From contig NC_089555.1 in the NCBI RefSeq assembly GCF_040115645.1, forward strand, positions 2,356,001 through 2,420,000: a stretch of 64,000 bases of DNA. The letters are read 5' to 3'. This stretch comes from Euwallacea fornicatus (Eukaryota; Arthropoda; Insecta; Coleoptera; Curculionidae). A program made the position numbers and the translations under genes. Below the pieces are notes generated by a model that did not search any database, was not told where the DNA came from, and saw only the letters and a program-made list of their open reading frames with translations. Shown piece after piece: positions 10,398 through 22,394 of the stretch (position 1 is the first letter of the stretch; each line of letters opens with the position of its first letter).

Positions 10398-13300
10398 ATG
10401 GGTGTCGAAGAAGGGGCAGTAAACAGTATCATGAGCGGTATTGAGAATACTGGAGGGGTGAAGCAACATAATCATAAGAAGAAATTGAGACAAAGGTTAG
10501 TGGTTTTTAGGTTGAAATAGAAATTAGTGTCCAATTGTAAGAAAAATACGTTTTGGCCCGGTTCCAATAGAGTCGTATATAAGAAAATTTGGTTATTTAC
10601 TGACACAGGCAGTGCCTGTTCAATATTGTTTCAATTGTCTAGCTAGAACAGAGGACACCTTTAATGAACAATTTTCTTGGAGCTTTAACTTCAAGACATG
10701 ATAAGAGTGTTGAAAAAACCTCATGCAGGCATTGGAACATCAGACGTGTGTCTTAGATAAAATCACTTATTATCTGTTGTTAGTCAGCTGTTTGAGGACA
10801 AAGAGCGAATGTCTCAATCAACACTCTAGGTTTATGGATCACCACTCATAGGAAGGCTTTTTTTAATGATCACCATTTATAATTATTTAATACTGTTTTA
10901 TAGGAAGAGTGAATAATTGGTGCTTTTGTAAATCAGATCTAGTTGGGTATTCCTTCAGACATACTCCTAGATGGATATTTTAATGTATGAGGTGTTCCAA
11001 AAAGCTGGTGTCAAACAGAAAGAGGTTATAGGGGACATTGGGGTGAAGAATTTTTGTATAAAGACCTCTAGTCAAAAATTAGTCGTTTTGATTCCAGAGT
11101 TCTTTTTGCTCAAAAACGTATTGTTAGCTCGTTCGCACCAAAAATTTCTATATTTAATTCAGATTTATTGGCTAACGCAAAAAAAGGATAATAAAGGTTC
11201 AAAGTGAACCCAATTCCCCCAACGGTTAATTTTGAACAAGATCAAATTTAAAAATGCAATTAATAAACTTGTATCAGGAGAAGTAAGAACGTTTATTTAT
11301 TTGTTTTTATTCTATTCATTTAAGTTGAATATTAAACTCTTAACAAAAACGACTGGAGTTAAAATAGCTCTTTTTTGCTTAGAGATTAAAAGGCATAAAT
11401 TGTTCACCACAATATTTCCTATAACCTTCTAAAGTTTGATATAACTTTTTTGGAATGTCTTGTTTAATGTTAAATGTTGGTTGAAAGTTTAAAGAAAAGA
11501 GAAATTTAATTAGGCCTGACAGAATAATATAGAACCATCGTTGATTCTTGAAATGTAAAAACCTTAAACATTGGTAAAACCGTTTCAGATTCGACATAAT
11601 TAAGAAATTAGGACAAGGGACTTTTGGCAAGGTGCAGCTAGGCATAAACAAAGAGACTGGTCAAGAAGTAAATTTGCCCCTGAATCTATGTTAAGTCGTC
11701 ATTCACTAAACTTACATTTGCTTATAGGTAGCTATTAAGACAATAAAAAAATCAAAAATCGAATCGGATGCCGATTTGATTAGGATTAGGAGGGAAATTC
11801 AAATAATGTCTTCAGTGCAACATCCGAATATAATACATATATATGAGGGTAAGAAAGGTTTCATAGTCTTTAGGGCAAAAGTGAATGTTTTTGGTTGTAG
11901 TGTTTGAAAATAGGGAAAAAATGGTATTGGTAATGGAGTATGCCGCTGGCGGTGAACTTTACGATTACCTATCTGAGCGAAAAGTCTTGCCTGAAGAGGA
12001 GGCTCGTAGAATCTTCCGTCAGATAGCTACGGCTAGCTACTATTGCCATAAACACAAAATTTGCCATAGAGATCTGAAGCTCGAGAACATTCTATTAGAC
12101 GAAAATAATAACGCCAAGGTATTAATCGATTTATTGGTTGTAAATCAAACTAGCTTTGAGATTTTAGATCGCGGATTTTGGCTTGTCCAATGTTTTTGAT
12201 GACCAAAGATTGCTCAACACTTTCTGCGGCTCACCCTTGTATGCATCACCCGAAATTGTTAAAGGTGATCCAATCAATAAGCCTTTAGCGTAGACTGCTG
12301 AACATTGCTTTGCTTCAGGTACTCCATATCATGGGCCAGAGGTCGATTGCTGGTCCCTAGGAGTATTGTTATACACGTTAGTTTATGGTGCTATGCCTTT
12401 TGACGGCAGCAACTTTAAGAGACTGGTTAAGCAAATTTCTCAAGGCGATTATTATGAGCCTTCCACTCCTAGTCGTAAGTTAAGGTTCGTTTTTATAGAA
12501 TTTACAGTATTTAATAACCAAAATCTCAGCTGCTTCTCCATTAATACGGGACATGTTAACTGTGAATCCCAAGAAGAGAGCGAATATTGAGAAAATATGC
12601 TGTCACTGGTGGGTCAATGAGACTTATACGACCAATTGTTTAGAAATTAGTGAGGAATTAGCGAATCAAACCCCAGTAAGTTTCATTATAATCGTCAATA
12701 TTGGCGTTTTAAAATCAATCTTTACAGGTTAGATTAGATGTCCTTCTATCTTTGGCTCCGCCTGCTCCTCAACTTGAAAGCGAAAAATTGGTGGTAACTC
12801 AAGATGTAACTGAAGAAGTCAAGCAGGATGCGGCCGCGCCCTTACGTTCTCAAAGTGTGGGTAGTTTAATGGATCTTTCAACTCCAGAGAGACGAATTAT
12901 GGATTTGATCAACGAGGAAAAATTCGCCCCTAAGAGGAAGCTCGAGAGCACGGTCAGTACAGAGAGAATGAATCTTGACAAGCGCAGAGACAAAATCATT
13001 AAGGAGAACACTGTGGCCGATATAAGTTTGCACGGGGCTATTCAGGAGGATGTTTCGCAGGAGGATGCCAGCATGACTGAAGTAGTGCCTCTGAATAAGT
13101 CGTTGACTCAGACCATCTCCAAGGAGAAAGCCATGGATGTGGAGCCTTCAGTGGTAGAAGGTGCTGCCTGTCAGGAGATTATGGAAGAAGTCAGGGTGAA
13201 AGAAACTGCTGCTACCAAGAAATCTCCCTCGGTATCTAAAGTCAAAAGGACTCAATCAAGTGTTGGTGGCAAAGTTTTAGAAGGTTCTTGAAAATTAATT

Positions 13301-16300
13301 ATTTTTTGATTCGTTGTAAAAATAATATTTGTAGGCATAAATGAGATTCCAAGCCAAGAAAGTCTGACTGACAAAGAAAATAAGACTAAAGCTATCAAAG
13401 AGGAGCCAGTTAAGAAAATCGAAGAGAAACCCATAGGCAAGAAGAAACCGTTGAAAAAGAAAGTTTTGGCCGATAAAAATGAAAACGAAAAAGATCTGAA
13501 ACCTGAAGAAAGTGTCTTGGCGAAGGTGAAGGTATTAAACTATTGATAAAGTGTTTTAGAATTTTAATTAGTTTAATTATTTCAAGGAGGTGAGAGAAAA
13601 TGGGGTGGTTGCTCAAGACAAATCTGTACAGAAGCAAGAGAAAGGTGACACTATCGCGAAACCAACGGAGAGGAGAAAGTCGAGGATATTCGAAGCTGCA
13701 GAGAAATTCCAGAATTTGATTAGCCCGGTTGAGACTAAGGCGGCACCTATGGAGAAGCCGAAGAAGATTTTATTGCCGGGTAAGATTTTTTTCAGAAGTT
13801 TTTTTCTTATAATAGTTGGTGGGAAGATTAGGCAAATTTAGAAAATGTTTTTCAGGCTTCAGGAATTTGTTTTGTAAGGTTTTCCTACCAATAATAACTA
13901 AAGTGCCTTTTTAACTTTCATCATTACACATCTATAGTTGCTTTATCATTTGACTCCCTTTTTTTATTTTATAGACAGCATGGTTACACAACAAGGTATG
14001 TGACAATCGTAGTTTTCCAGCTTCACGCATTCGTTTACGCTTACGCCACGTTTTTTCAACTAATACTCCTTAGGGAAGAACCAGAAAACCTTAATATTAA
14101 CTATATACAGAGTTGGGGTTTATTATGAAATATAAAAAAAAATTCAGTAGAGTGATTCAGACAGTTGGATTAGTTTAAAAACCATTCGGTTTTTTTTTTG
14201 TATTGAATGCTATGTACAATTCTAGACACATTTTATATAGTATTGAATTTAACTAAAGTTTAAAAACTAAAATAAGGCCTTTCCGGTTCTTCAATGATAA
14301 TCTTTGGGCTCTCAGCTTATTCATCCTCTAAACAGTCACATCTTTGACTCTCATAGTAATTGTCTGTTTGCCACAAGCGGATGCTTTATTCCAGACTAAA
14401 GTAAATATGTACTATTATAAACTCAAGGCCTTGTGTTGTTTTTAGTAGTTTTTTTAGGTGGGTAACTAAATCCGTAACCCCAGCTGCTTTTTTAGCATAA
14501 AACAACCATTGTAATTTGTCGTAGGTGTGTCTGTAGACGGGTTTAAAAAAGAATTCGAGCGGAAATCAAGCCTGACTTCTTCCACCCCTATGAAGCCGAA
14601 ATCATCTACTGTTCCCAAAAGAACCTTCATAGACAAGCAGAAGTCGGAGGAGGAAAATGCAGTCGAGCAAAAAAAGACTGAGGCAAAGCTTAATAAGTCT
14701 AAGCAGGCATCCAATGGTGAGTGTAATAATACATATAATACCTAAATCAAAAATTAAATTTCATACAAGATCAGTTGACTGCTGGCTGTCCCGCCTTTGC
14801 AGCCAAGCCTTTTAGCCTTGAGCGAATTTTTACGAACGTAACTATATTAAAAGTTGGGCCTAAGTCGACTCGCCTAGTAAAATTATTAATACCTTGATCT
14901 TTGCTACTGAATATTTTGTTTTCGTTCTAAGCTCGGATGACAATGATTATTGCCTTTGAAAAAAACAGTTCACTTAATCAATCTTCGATTAAAAAAGACT
15001 CTTGCTGAAATATGTACTCAAGTCTGCTTTTAGAGTAAAAATGATTTACCAAAATCGACCGTCTTTGATATCTTTTCTAGAACAAGTCAAAATCGAACCA
15101 AACGTGTCAAAACAAGAAACTCCAAAGACTGAAGATGGCCGACAAGAAATAGTAAAAAATGCTGTTAATATTATTTCAAATGCTTTGGACAAGGACAAAG
15201 ACGGTACACGAAAATCCAAGTCACGACCGTCGATGATGAGAAAACCTCCAGTGCCATTCGGGGTAATTACAAATTTTGTTGGAAGTATGTATTATTTTAA
15301 TGTTTTTATAATTTTCTATTGTCAGGTTAGCGGTAGGTCTGCTTCAGGAAATATAGGAACAATAGCTCCTTTAAGCCCACCCATTCAAAACATGGGCCCC
15401 AAACCTTTCGTGCGGCCTTGTTATGAGAACAAAGTTTTGGCAAGTGAAGTGAAACAGGTATTTGATGTTTTTAAGCAAAATGTTTTCTTTATAATTTTTA
15501 ATATTGTCTTGGACAGGTTAAGGAAGAACCGTTGCAGCTCAGTTCTGAGGAACAGCAAACGAGTAGCGCAGAAATAACCCTGAAAAGCGCTACTTTGCCC
15601 AGAAGGTACTTAAAAACCTTCAAGACATATTGTCAAGTCTAGAGCTAATTTGTCTGATTTTGCAGGAAAACTACGAAAGCTCAAATCCATATCAACTATC
15701 CCACCCAGAAACCGGCTCAAATGGAGTTTCGAACTGAGGTTGCCCATAATGTAGAGGCTCCCGCTCAAGTACGCAGTGAAGTTGTGGTGCCGGTTAGTGG
15801 CGCTGAAGATCGCTCTTCGAAAGAGAGAATCATACCCATTGCTTTTGAAAAGAAGGTGGAAAATGGGCATAAAGAATCTGCGCAGTCGCCGCCAGCGAAA
15901 CCACCGGTCGCTCGACCTTTCCAGACCCAAAAATCGAATGTTTCACAAAGGTCTAACAGTTTATCGCGACAATCTACTCAAGATTCCGACTCGGAGTCAA
16001 CTTCCACGGGAGAACCTATTAAAAAATCGGCAAGAGAGTACATTATACCTATTGCAGTTGAAGGAGGAGGTATGGTTTTTGATTGTTAGAGGAAATTTGC
16101 TATTTAATTGGAGATTTCTTTTTAAGGTTACGTCACCCCAAGGTCCGGCAGTGTGGAGCCCAGTGACAGCAATGCTAGCACTATGACCAGTAGGTCAAAA
16201 TTCGGTAGGGGCGCCCGAAGACTCAAGTAAGTGTTTTTTAGTTTATTTTAAATTTCAGGTGAGAGATTTTGCACATTGATTGTCCGCTTTTTCTGTATTT

Positions 16301-19300
16301 AATGTCCGTTCTATACATTTCTAGTTCGCTTCTTAGCGATAGAGAATCCGAGGACGAGTCTCCATTCGCCAGCCTCCACAGACACAGCTCATTTGGCAAA
16401 GATAGCGACAACGAAGATTCGGGCAAAGCAGGCACTTTCCATCACATGCATCGCCTGAGGCGAATCAGACCTAAAAAATCCGCACTCGAGCACAACGATT
16501 CTGTTAGTTCTGGCGAAGAGGATGACGATGACGGCTTCGAAATCGTAACAGCAGAGAATCTATTCTCTACGCTATTATCCCGGGTAAGATTATGCATTAG
16601 CTAAAAATCGGTTGTTTCATCCTTCAAGTTAGGTCAGAGATTTAACTCAAAGGTTAAACGTTGACGACGGAGTGAGGCCTGGGTTTCCCAGCTCGCGATT
16701 GCTAAGCCACTTTGATCACGGTTTGTGGAACCGCATGGAAAATCCGCTTTCAAGGTAAGTGAATTTTGTTAATTTTTTCTCATTTCGATGAAGAGACGTG
16801 CGTTATTTCAATGAATTTATTATGTGGAACTTCCTTTTTTCCGCAAGCACGCCCTATAAGGTTGTATACACAAGAAGAGTACAGAAAGCTACGTAAGTGA
16901 GGGGTAGTTAGACACGTAGTCATTTCGGTAGGTTTTCGTCAAGAATGCACATGCATAGTATTTTAATTTTCATTTTGATGTTTTACAATTCAATCACGTC
17001 GTAATTAGACTTTCCTGAGGTGTGCAAAATTACTAAACTTTTCAGACACACCTCGTTAAATAGAACCTTTAGCCGGCCTTCATCAGTAGCCAGCACGCAG
17101 TCGAACAGCAGTTTTAACGTGCCCTGGCGTAGAAGCGTTAGCAAGGACTTGGCCTCGGACATCGAGAGTGTCTTCAATGACCAGAACAGCGGAACGTTGA
17201 CCGCTCGCATCCCCAGAGGAGGTATGTGTCCAAGTGGTCCTTGGCCGTGTTTATTTTGAAGGAAACGTCAATATCCACCAAGAACAGAATTTTATAGTCC
17301 ACATATTCTCGGTGGAAATGATGTCTCTGGATTGTTTTTCTCGTTTTTCACGTACTAGTTTCCCCTGGATCACCCCCATATTAATGGCCTTAGTTTTCTC
17401 ATGTAGAATAGTTTGTGTTGTGAACGAGACAGATGTTCAGTGTGTAACACAATTGTGGCTTGCCTAAAGTAATTGGAGATTCGGTTAATGTCACTGTAGT
17501 TTTGAGTATGTTTTAGTTATATTAAATGCAAGGAAGTGTTTATTATCAAGACAATATTGTCATTACTTTAGGAAAAGGCACACACGGTTAGTAGAAAGCA
17601 TTTTGACTTGTGAAACTAGATTTTTTTTTTTTTAAGAGAGCTTCTCCGAGTTTCTCTTGATTTTTTTTATAACAGTTTGTACCTATCCTGCACTCACAAC
17701 TTCAGTGGTATTTTCAGGACAAAGTCGAGTCGTACGTTCCTTTTTATATTTTGCAAGGTGGGATATTTGTTTTTATTTTTTGTGAAATTGTGATCTCAGT
17801 AGTACTATAAACTGATAAACGACAGAGAGACTGTGTGTTGCTGCATCTTGACGTGTGGATTATGTGAGGAAAGCAAAAAAATCGAAATTTAATGCGACTA
17901 ATGTGCACACGTCAGGCTGCGTTTAAAGCAGGTAAACTGATTTCTCAATCAGCAAAACTGCATAGGCAACTCTCGTTGACACCATTGTTCCTGTGACACC
18001 CTGTATTTTTTATACATGGTATAATACAGGTATATACAGAATCACATGGATAGGGTCAATCCACAAACACGATAATTTGATCGTTGACAATATGGTGAAG
18101 GATAGGTATTTGTTTACTTATAGCTACTTTGCCATAATTGATTTGTAAGAACTAACACTGTCTTCTATTTATGGATATCATCGGTAATCAGAGAGTTGAC
18201 TGTTACTTTATGCATCTGGAATTAAGGTTATTTTTTGGTGAAGCCTTTTTATACAGGTTGTTCCGTGAAGAATGCGCCAAAAAGGAATCTTATAATTTTG
18301 AAATCTTAAAAAAATAATCGTAAAATATTCTTATGGAATATATCTTTATGGAAAAAAAAATTAATTACTGCTAAACCTGTAAAGACCTAGTTTTGAGTAG
18401 ATATCGAAACAGACGCGGGATACTCTCCTCTTAAATCACAAACTGGCGTTGGACGTAAATAAATATGCATTGACCCTAAGGAGTTGCCTATGCAATGCGA
18501 AACTGTCCTGAAAATGAGTGCGGATGTCCACTCCGTCGGCATGCGTCGTTGACCGTGGTGTTGCGTGTTGCAGCGCGCGTGCGCGTGACGGTGCATGTGC
18601 CCTGCGGACCACCGCCGCCGCCGTCCAACCAGCAGCGGAACTAACCAACATGCGCCAACCCGCTACGGCTGCCCGCCACGCACCACCAACACTCAAAAAA
18701 ACAAGACTTTACCATTCGGTAGGCCGATCTGTGCATGCACGACATTTGCGCTCTGCCATGGCGGCTGTGGTCGTCCCAGTGGTGTTTTCCCTATAGCGCT
18801 GTCGCTGACTTTCACAATTAGACACTTCTATCGCCAGTACACGACATGGTTTTGAGGCTATTAGCCCCGCCTTTGTTCAATGTTAACGAAAATGCTTATT
18901 AATTTCTTGTAAACGAGTATCGGTTTATTGTCACATAAAAAATACGTTCGTGAACGCACATTTAAAACACGCACATTCATTATTCATGTTCCTGCCAGTT
19001 TGACTGGGGGCTATTCCTATGGGTCCCCACAGGAATAGTCTATGCCGTGTTAAAAGCCCTTGAAGGGTGAAATTTAAAATAATTCTCAATAATAATCATG
19101 TCCATTGCTCGCTCTGCTAACACGCCACTGTGTGATTTTCTACCGTTTTGCCTCGGTTTCGATTTGTCACTAATGTAACCTTATTTTTTTTTTTTGGTTT
19201 TCTTTCCATGCTGCAGCCGAAGTTGTGTGCCAAAAATTTACCTACTAACCCAGCACTCAGGTAGGTGTGATTTATTTTACAATTTTTTGGGTTTGGAGTT

Positions 19301-22300
19301 TAAGTTAGTTGGTTAATATTTAAATTAACCAGCATGCCATTAGTATATTCAATACCATTTGGTCCAGCAACCTGGATCAGATGCCAAGTGCAAATATTTA
19401 GGTCAAGAAAAACTAATTATTTACAGATAACCACCAACTAAACGACCACGAACCGAACCTCAATTTGGCCGACCTGGACCTGCAAAAGCTGAACCTCAGC
19501 GAGGAGGATCGGCTCGCCTTATCGCATTTAACCCCCGGCTTATCCAGGCGGATCGAAAAGCAGCTTATGGCCCAATTAACCCCCGCGGAAGTGAGAAAAT
19601 TGCATCGGACGCTCAGCACCAAAACCAGCGAGGAGATTCGGAAAAGCTCAGAAATGGATGGAAGAAAGTCAATCAATTGCACCCTGCCCAGGAAAACCAC
19701 ATTAAATGATGGGAGAAAGTCGCTTTTACCCGTGAAACTAAGTAGCAGTAGAGATGAAAGCGTGGATCCTTCCTATAATTTCAATGTGAGGTCGTCGAGC
19801 ATTGGTGCCCAGCCTAAGGGAAATAGCAGATTCCTATCTCTTAAACCTAAAATAGTTAGGTCAGTAAGTCGTACCAAGTCGGAGTTGTGTAGCCCTGAAA
19901 GCAGCGTATCTGAGAGTCTCTCCAAGAACGAAGACACCTCCAGCTCCTACAAGAAAGATAGCGACAGTTACAGCTCCAAATACTCTGATAACAACTCTTC
20001 AAGACCCTATTCGAGATATTCTAACGAAGGCCTCTATTCTTACTCACCAGGCAATGTGCTGCTCTCAACCCCCTCGGAGCTTCCCGGCAAAATCGAAAGA
20101 AAATCCTCCACTAGACGAGTCTCCAGGTTCCTTAGACCAGACTTCTACGAGCCCAAAGAAGACAACGCGCTTGTCAAGGAGAAAAAAGAGCGAGAACGCG
20201 AAACACAACAAGTGTTGAAGGAAATACGTGATAAACGCAAGAGCAGACTAAGATCTCAATCCAGAAATCGGGAAGAAAAGAAGGAAGAAGCTCCATTGAA
20301 AGCTGATGAAGCTCCAGAGAATAAAATTACCCATGATTACGTCAACGTAAAATCCTTAAGTCCTGAACCTCAGCCGGTGCACGATTATGTTAACGTAAAA
20401 GTAACTGAAAACGAGCCTGTGGCTGTAAAAAAAATTTCGAGGCTAGCCAGGCCTAAAAGCTATCCCAACGACAATGCTGAAAAACCAGAGGAGGCGCAGG
20501 TACCAGAATCAAAAGTTAGCAAGCTAAAAAAAGGGTTCGGAAAAAAGGAAAAACCGTCCAAAGAAGACAAAAACGAAGTTAACAAGCACATAAACGAAGA
20601 AGATAAAGCTCATAAAAACAAACTTTTGCACACACTGGAAAAAAAACTAGAGAAATTCCGGTGCGGTCAGAAGAACGTCGAGGAAGCCAAATCTGCAGGG
20701 GACAAAAAATCCGTAGTCGATTGTGCCATTAAGCGACTAAGGGAGCAAAGTTTACCTAGAAATTTAGAACCCTGCACGGAAAGTGGTTTAATTAAACGAG
20801 CAGTCTCAGTGGAAGATCTGGCAGTAGGATCCAAGCCACTTCAAGCCAGTAAGAAGAGCGTGACGAAGATCCTCGGATTATTTAAAAAATACGAAGAGCA
20901 AGACAAGAAGAAAGAGAAGACTGTTAAGAAGACTAAAAGCAAAGCGATGATTAAGGAGAATAATGAATCAATTGTTGATAAAAAAGAAAGGCCAAAATCG
21001 CTTTTGCTGGACAAAATGAGACATTTTCAAAACAGTTGTAAGGTAGAGAATCAGGCGGATAATTCTAATGGGGATGATCGGCCGAAGTCTAAACTACCAG
21101 TAGTAAACACCTTTAGACGCAGCCTGAACTTGGATCATTTACCTGAGCCGTCAACAGAATTTCACCCTAAGCCGGATCGGAGTAATTTGCGATTGGATTT
21201 GAATCAAACTTCTAGAATCCACATAGAAGCCCCAGAGGAAGAGATCAGGCCTGGCAGCACGATGGAGAACGACGTTTATTCCCCTCAAAATGAAAATCGA
21301 AACTCGTTGACAACAACCGATGACAGTTCCACAATTCTCTCACCCACTGATGACTATTTATCTTGCGACTCTTGGTCGGCCTGCTCAGATTATCATCACT
21401 TGAACGATCTCCATTCGCCTCAACACAACGGACATGTTCCTTACTCAGGAGACGAAAGCGAGTCGGTAATAGATAGAATCAGGCGCAAGAGCTTTTACAC
21501 GAGGTTCAACGAGAAAAAGAGGCCTGCGAGGAAGCCTTCAGTTGGAATTGGGTACAGAAATGCGGATTTGTATGGGAGAGAGTATTCGAAGCCTGATTAC
21601 AGCTCGTTGGATCGATATCGCAGTCCCAGTGTCAGCAGAAGGTAAGTAAAAATAAGTTGTATTTAAAGTAAAGTTAGAAGTAGTTAATTTTTTTCAAAGT
21701 CGTTAAGTTTACAAAACGATGCGCGAACCGACGGATCGACAATAAATGAGTGCGTCAATGGCGCTATGAAACGTTAACTTACATTTTTAGTTTTGAGTTT
21801 GTTATTTGAAAATTCTTTAGGATGTATCTCAGAATTTCATTTTACGTGTTTTATTTTTCAGGACAAGTTTTACATCATACATCCCCGAGGTTAATACCTC
21901 GACAACGAGGAATTCGAAGGAGTATCGACCGTATGTTCGTAGTGCGACCATCTTGAACGACTACGTGAACGTCCCAGGCGGAAGCCAAAGTTTGGCACAC
22001 ACCTACCAGAACGTCCCCGGATCGCATAACAGTTTAATTGGTACCCACTGGACTATAGAACATTCTAAGTTTATGTATAAACTAATTTCAGGCCATTCTT
22101 ACCAGAACCTCCCCGGCTCGTATCAGACCTACAGCAGCCGAATAGCCAGGCCTTCCAAGTACACGGACTCTGACAGTCGTCTGGATGACTTTTTGACCAC
22201 TTCAGTACCGAAAAGGTATATAAACAAATGTCACATTTAATGTGAGAACTTTGTCTTAAAATTTTATTATTGTCTACAGGCATAGCTCATACAGAGCAGC

Positions 22301-22394
22301 ATTTGATAGGGGTTCTCTGTCTCCGGGCAGTGAATACTTTACCGACAGAGCATCTTCGATTCTTCAGTCTCCAACCACTTCAGAGCCCATCTAA
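10398..22394 (+). CDS. NUAK: NUAK family SNF1-like Ser/Thr kinase, long form
   Basis: AMPK-related kinase activated by LKB1, acting on myosin phosphatase, cell adhesion and polarity. Constitutive exons assembled: 10398-10495, 11589-11667, 11728-11848, 11901-12118, 12168-12264, 12319-12474, 12530-12675, 12728-13283, 13335-13531, 13587-13779, 14525-14716, 15081-15262, 15326-15457, 15517-15605, 15666-16069, 16127-16226, 16325-16583, 16633-16754, 17046-17221, 19427-21641, 21862-22040, 22092-22215 and 22280-22394. Sum 6150 bases, 2049 aa, every junction in phase. Kinase domain: GQGTFGKV at about residue 41, catalytic Lys63 (VAIKTIKK), HRDLKLEN with Asp157, DFG Asp175, and LKB1-target Thr190 in LLNTFCGSPLYASPE. 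Beyond the kinase lie KSRIFEAAEKFQNL and SVDGFKKEFERK motifs, then a very long low-complexity Ser/Lys/Glu-rich tail with repeated HDYVNVK / DYVNVPGG motifs, ending TSEPI. Invertebrate NUAK can be this long, whereas vertebrate NUAK1/2 are ~630-660 aa. Confidence 0.92.
13975..13995 (+). other. NUAK: Candidate 21-nt NUAK microexon
   Basis: A T-rich tract ending in atag and a gtatgtg donor bracket exactly 21 bases. Inserted between exons 13587-13779 (ending in phase 1) and 14525-14716, it adds DSMVTQQ without shifting frame or making a stop. Confidence 0.5.
16848..16892 (+). other. NUAK: Candidate 45-nt NUAK cassette exon
   Basis: Preceded by ttcctttttt ccgcaag and followed by gtaagt. Between exons 16633-16754 and 17046-17221 it adds 15 codons (STPYKVVYTRRVQKA) in frame. 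Confidence 0.5.
17572..17586 (+). other. NUAK: Candidate 15-nt NUAK microexon
   Basis: tactttag|gaaaaggcacacacg|gttagt. Insertion between exons 17046-17221 and 19427-21641 keeps frame and reads GKGTH. Its short length makes a chance match possible. Confidence 0.3.
18500..18800 (+). promoter_or_regulatory. CpG-rich island inside NUAK intron; possible internal promoter
   Basis: This segment is strikingly GC- and CpG-rich (gcgcgcgtgcgcgtgacg, ccgccgccgccgtccaacc, catggcggc) compared with the AT-rich surroundings. It sits in the 2.2-kb intron just before the large 2215-base exon. Open frames on both strands here are a by-product of GC content. The position suits a second promoter giving a transcript without the kinase domain. 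Confidence 0.4.
19217..19260 (+). other. NUAK: Candidate 44-nt alternative exon in NUAK
   Basis: ctgcag acceptor at 19211-19216 and gtaggtg donor at 19261. Read after exon 17046-17221 it adds AEVVCQKFTY and then a stop, which would end a form that has the kinase but not the 2.2-kb exon. It could instead be a noncoding 5' exon for transcripts from the CpG-rich segment at 18.5 kb. Confidence 0.35.

Noticed and set aside
10059..10493. 144-codon minus-strand ORF
   Set aside because: Antisense across the NUAK start exon and its 5' intron; no domain, and the plus-strand exon explains the sequence.
18387..18855. Overlapping Ala/Arg-rich ORFs on both strands
   Set aside because: Open only because the segment is CpG-rich with few stops; different proteins on both strands and no motif. 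Treated as a possible promoter instead.
19413..19700. 95-codon minus-strand ORF
   Set aside because: Antisense of the large NUAK exon.
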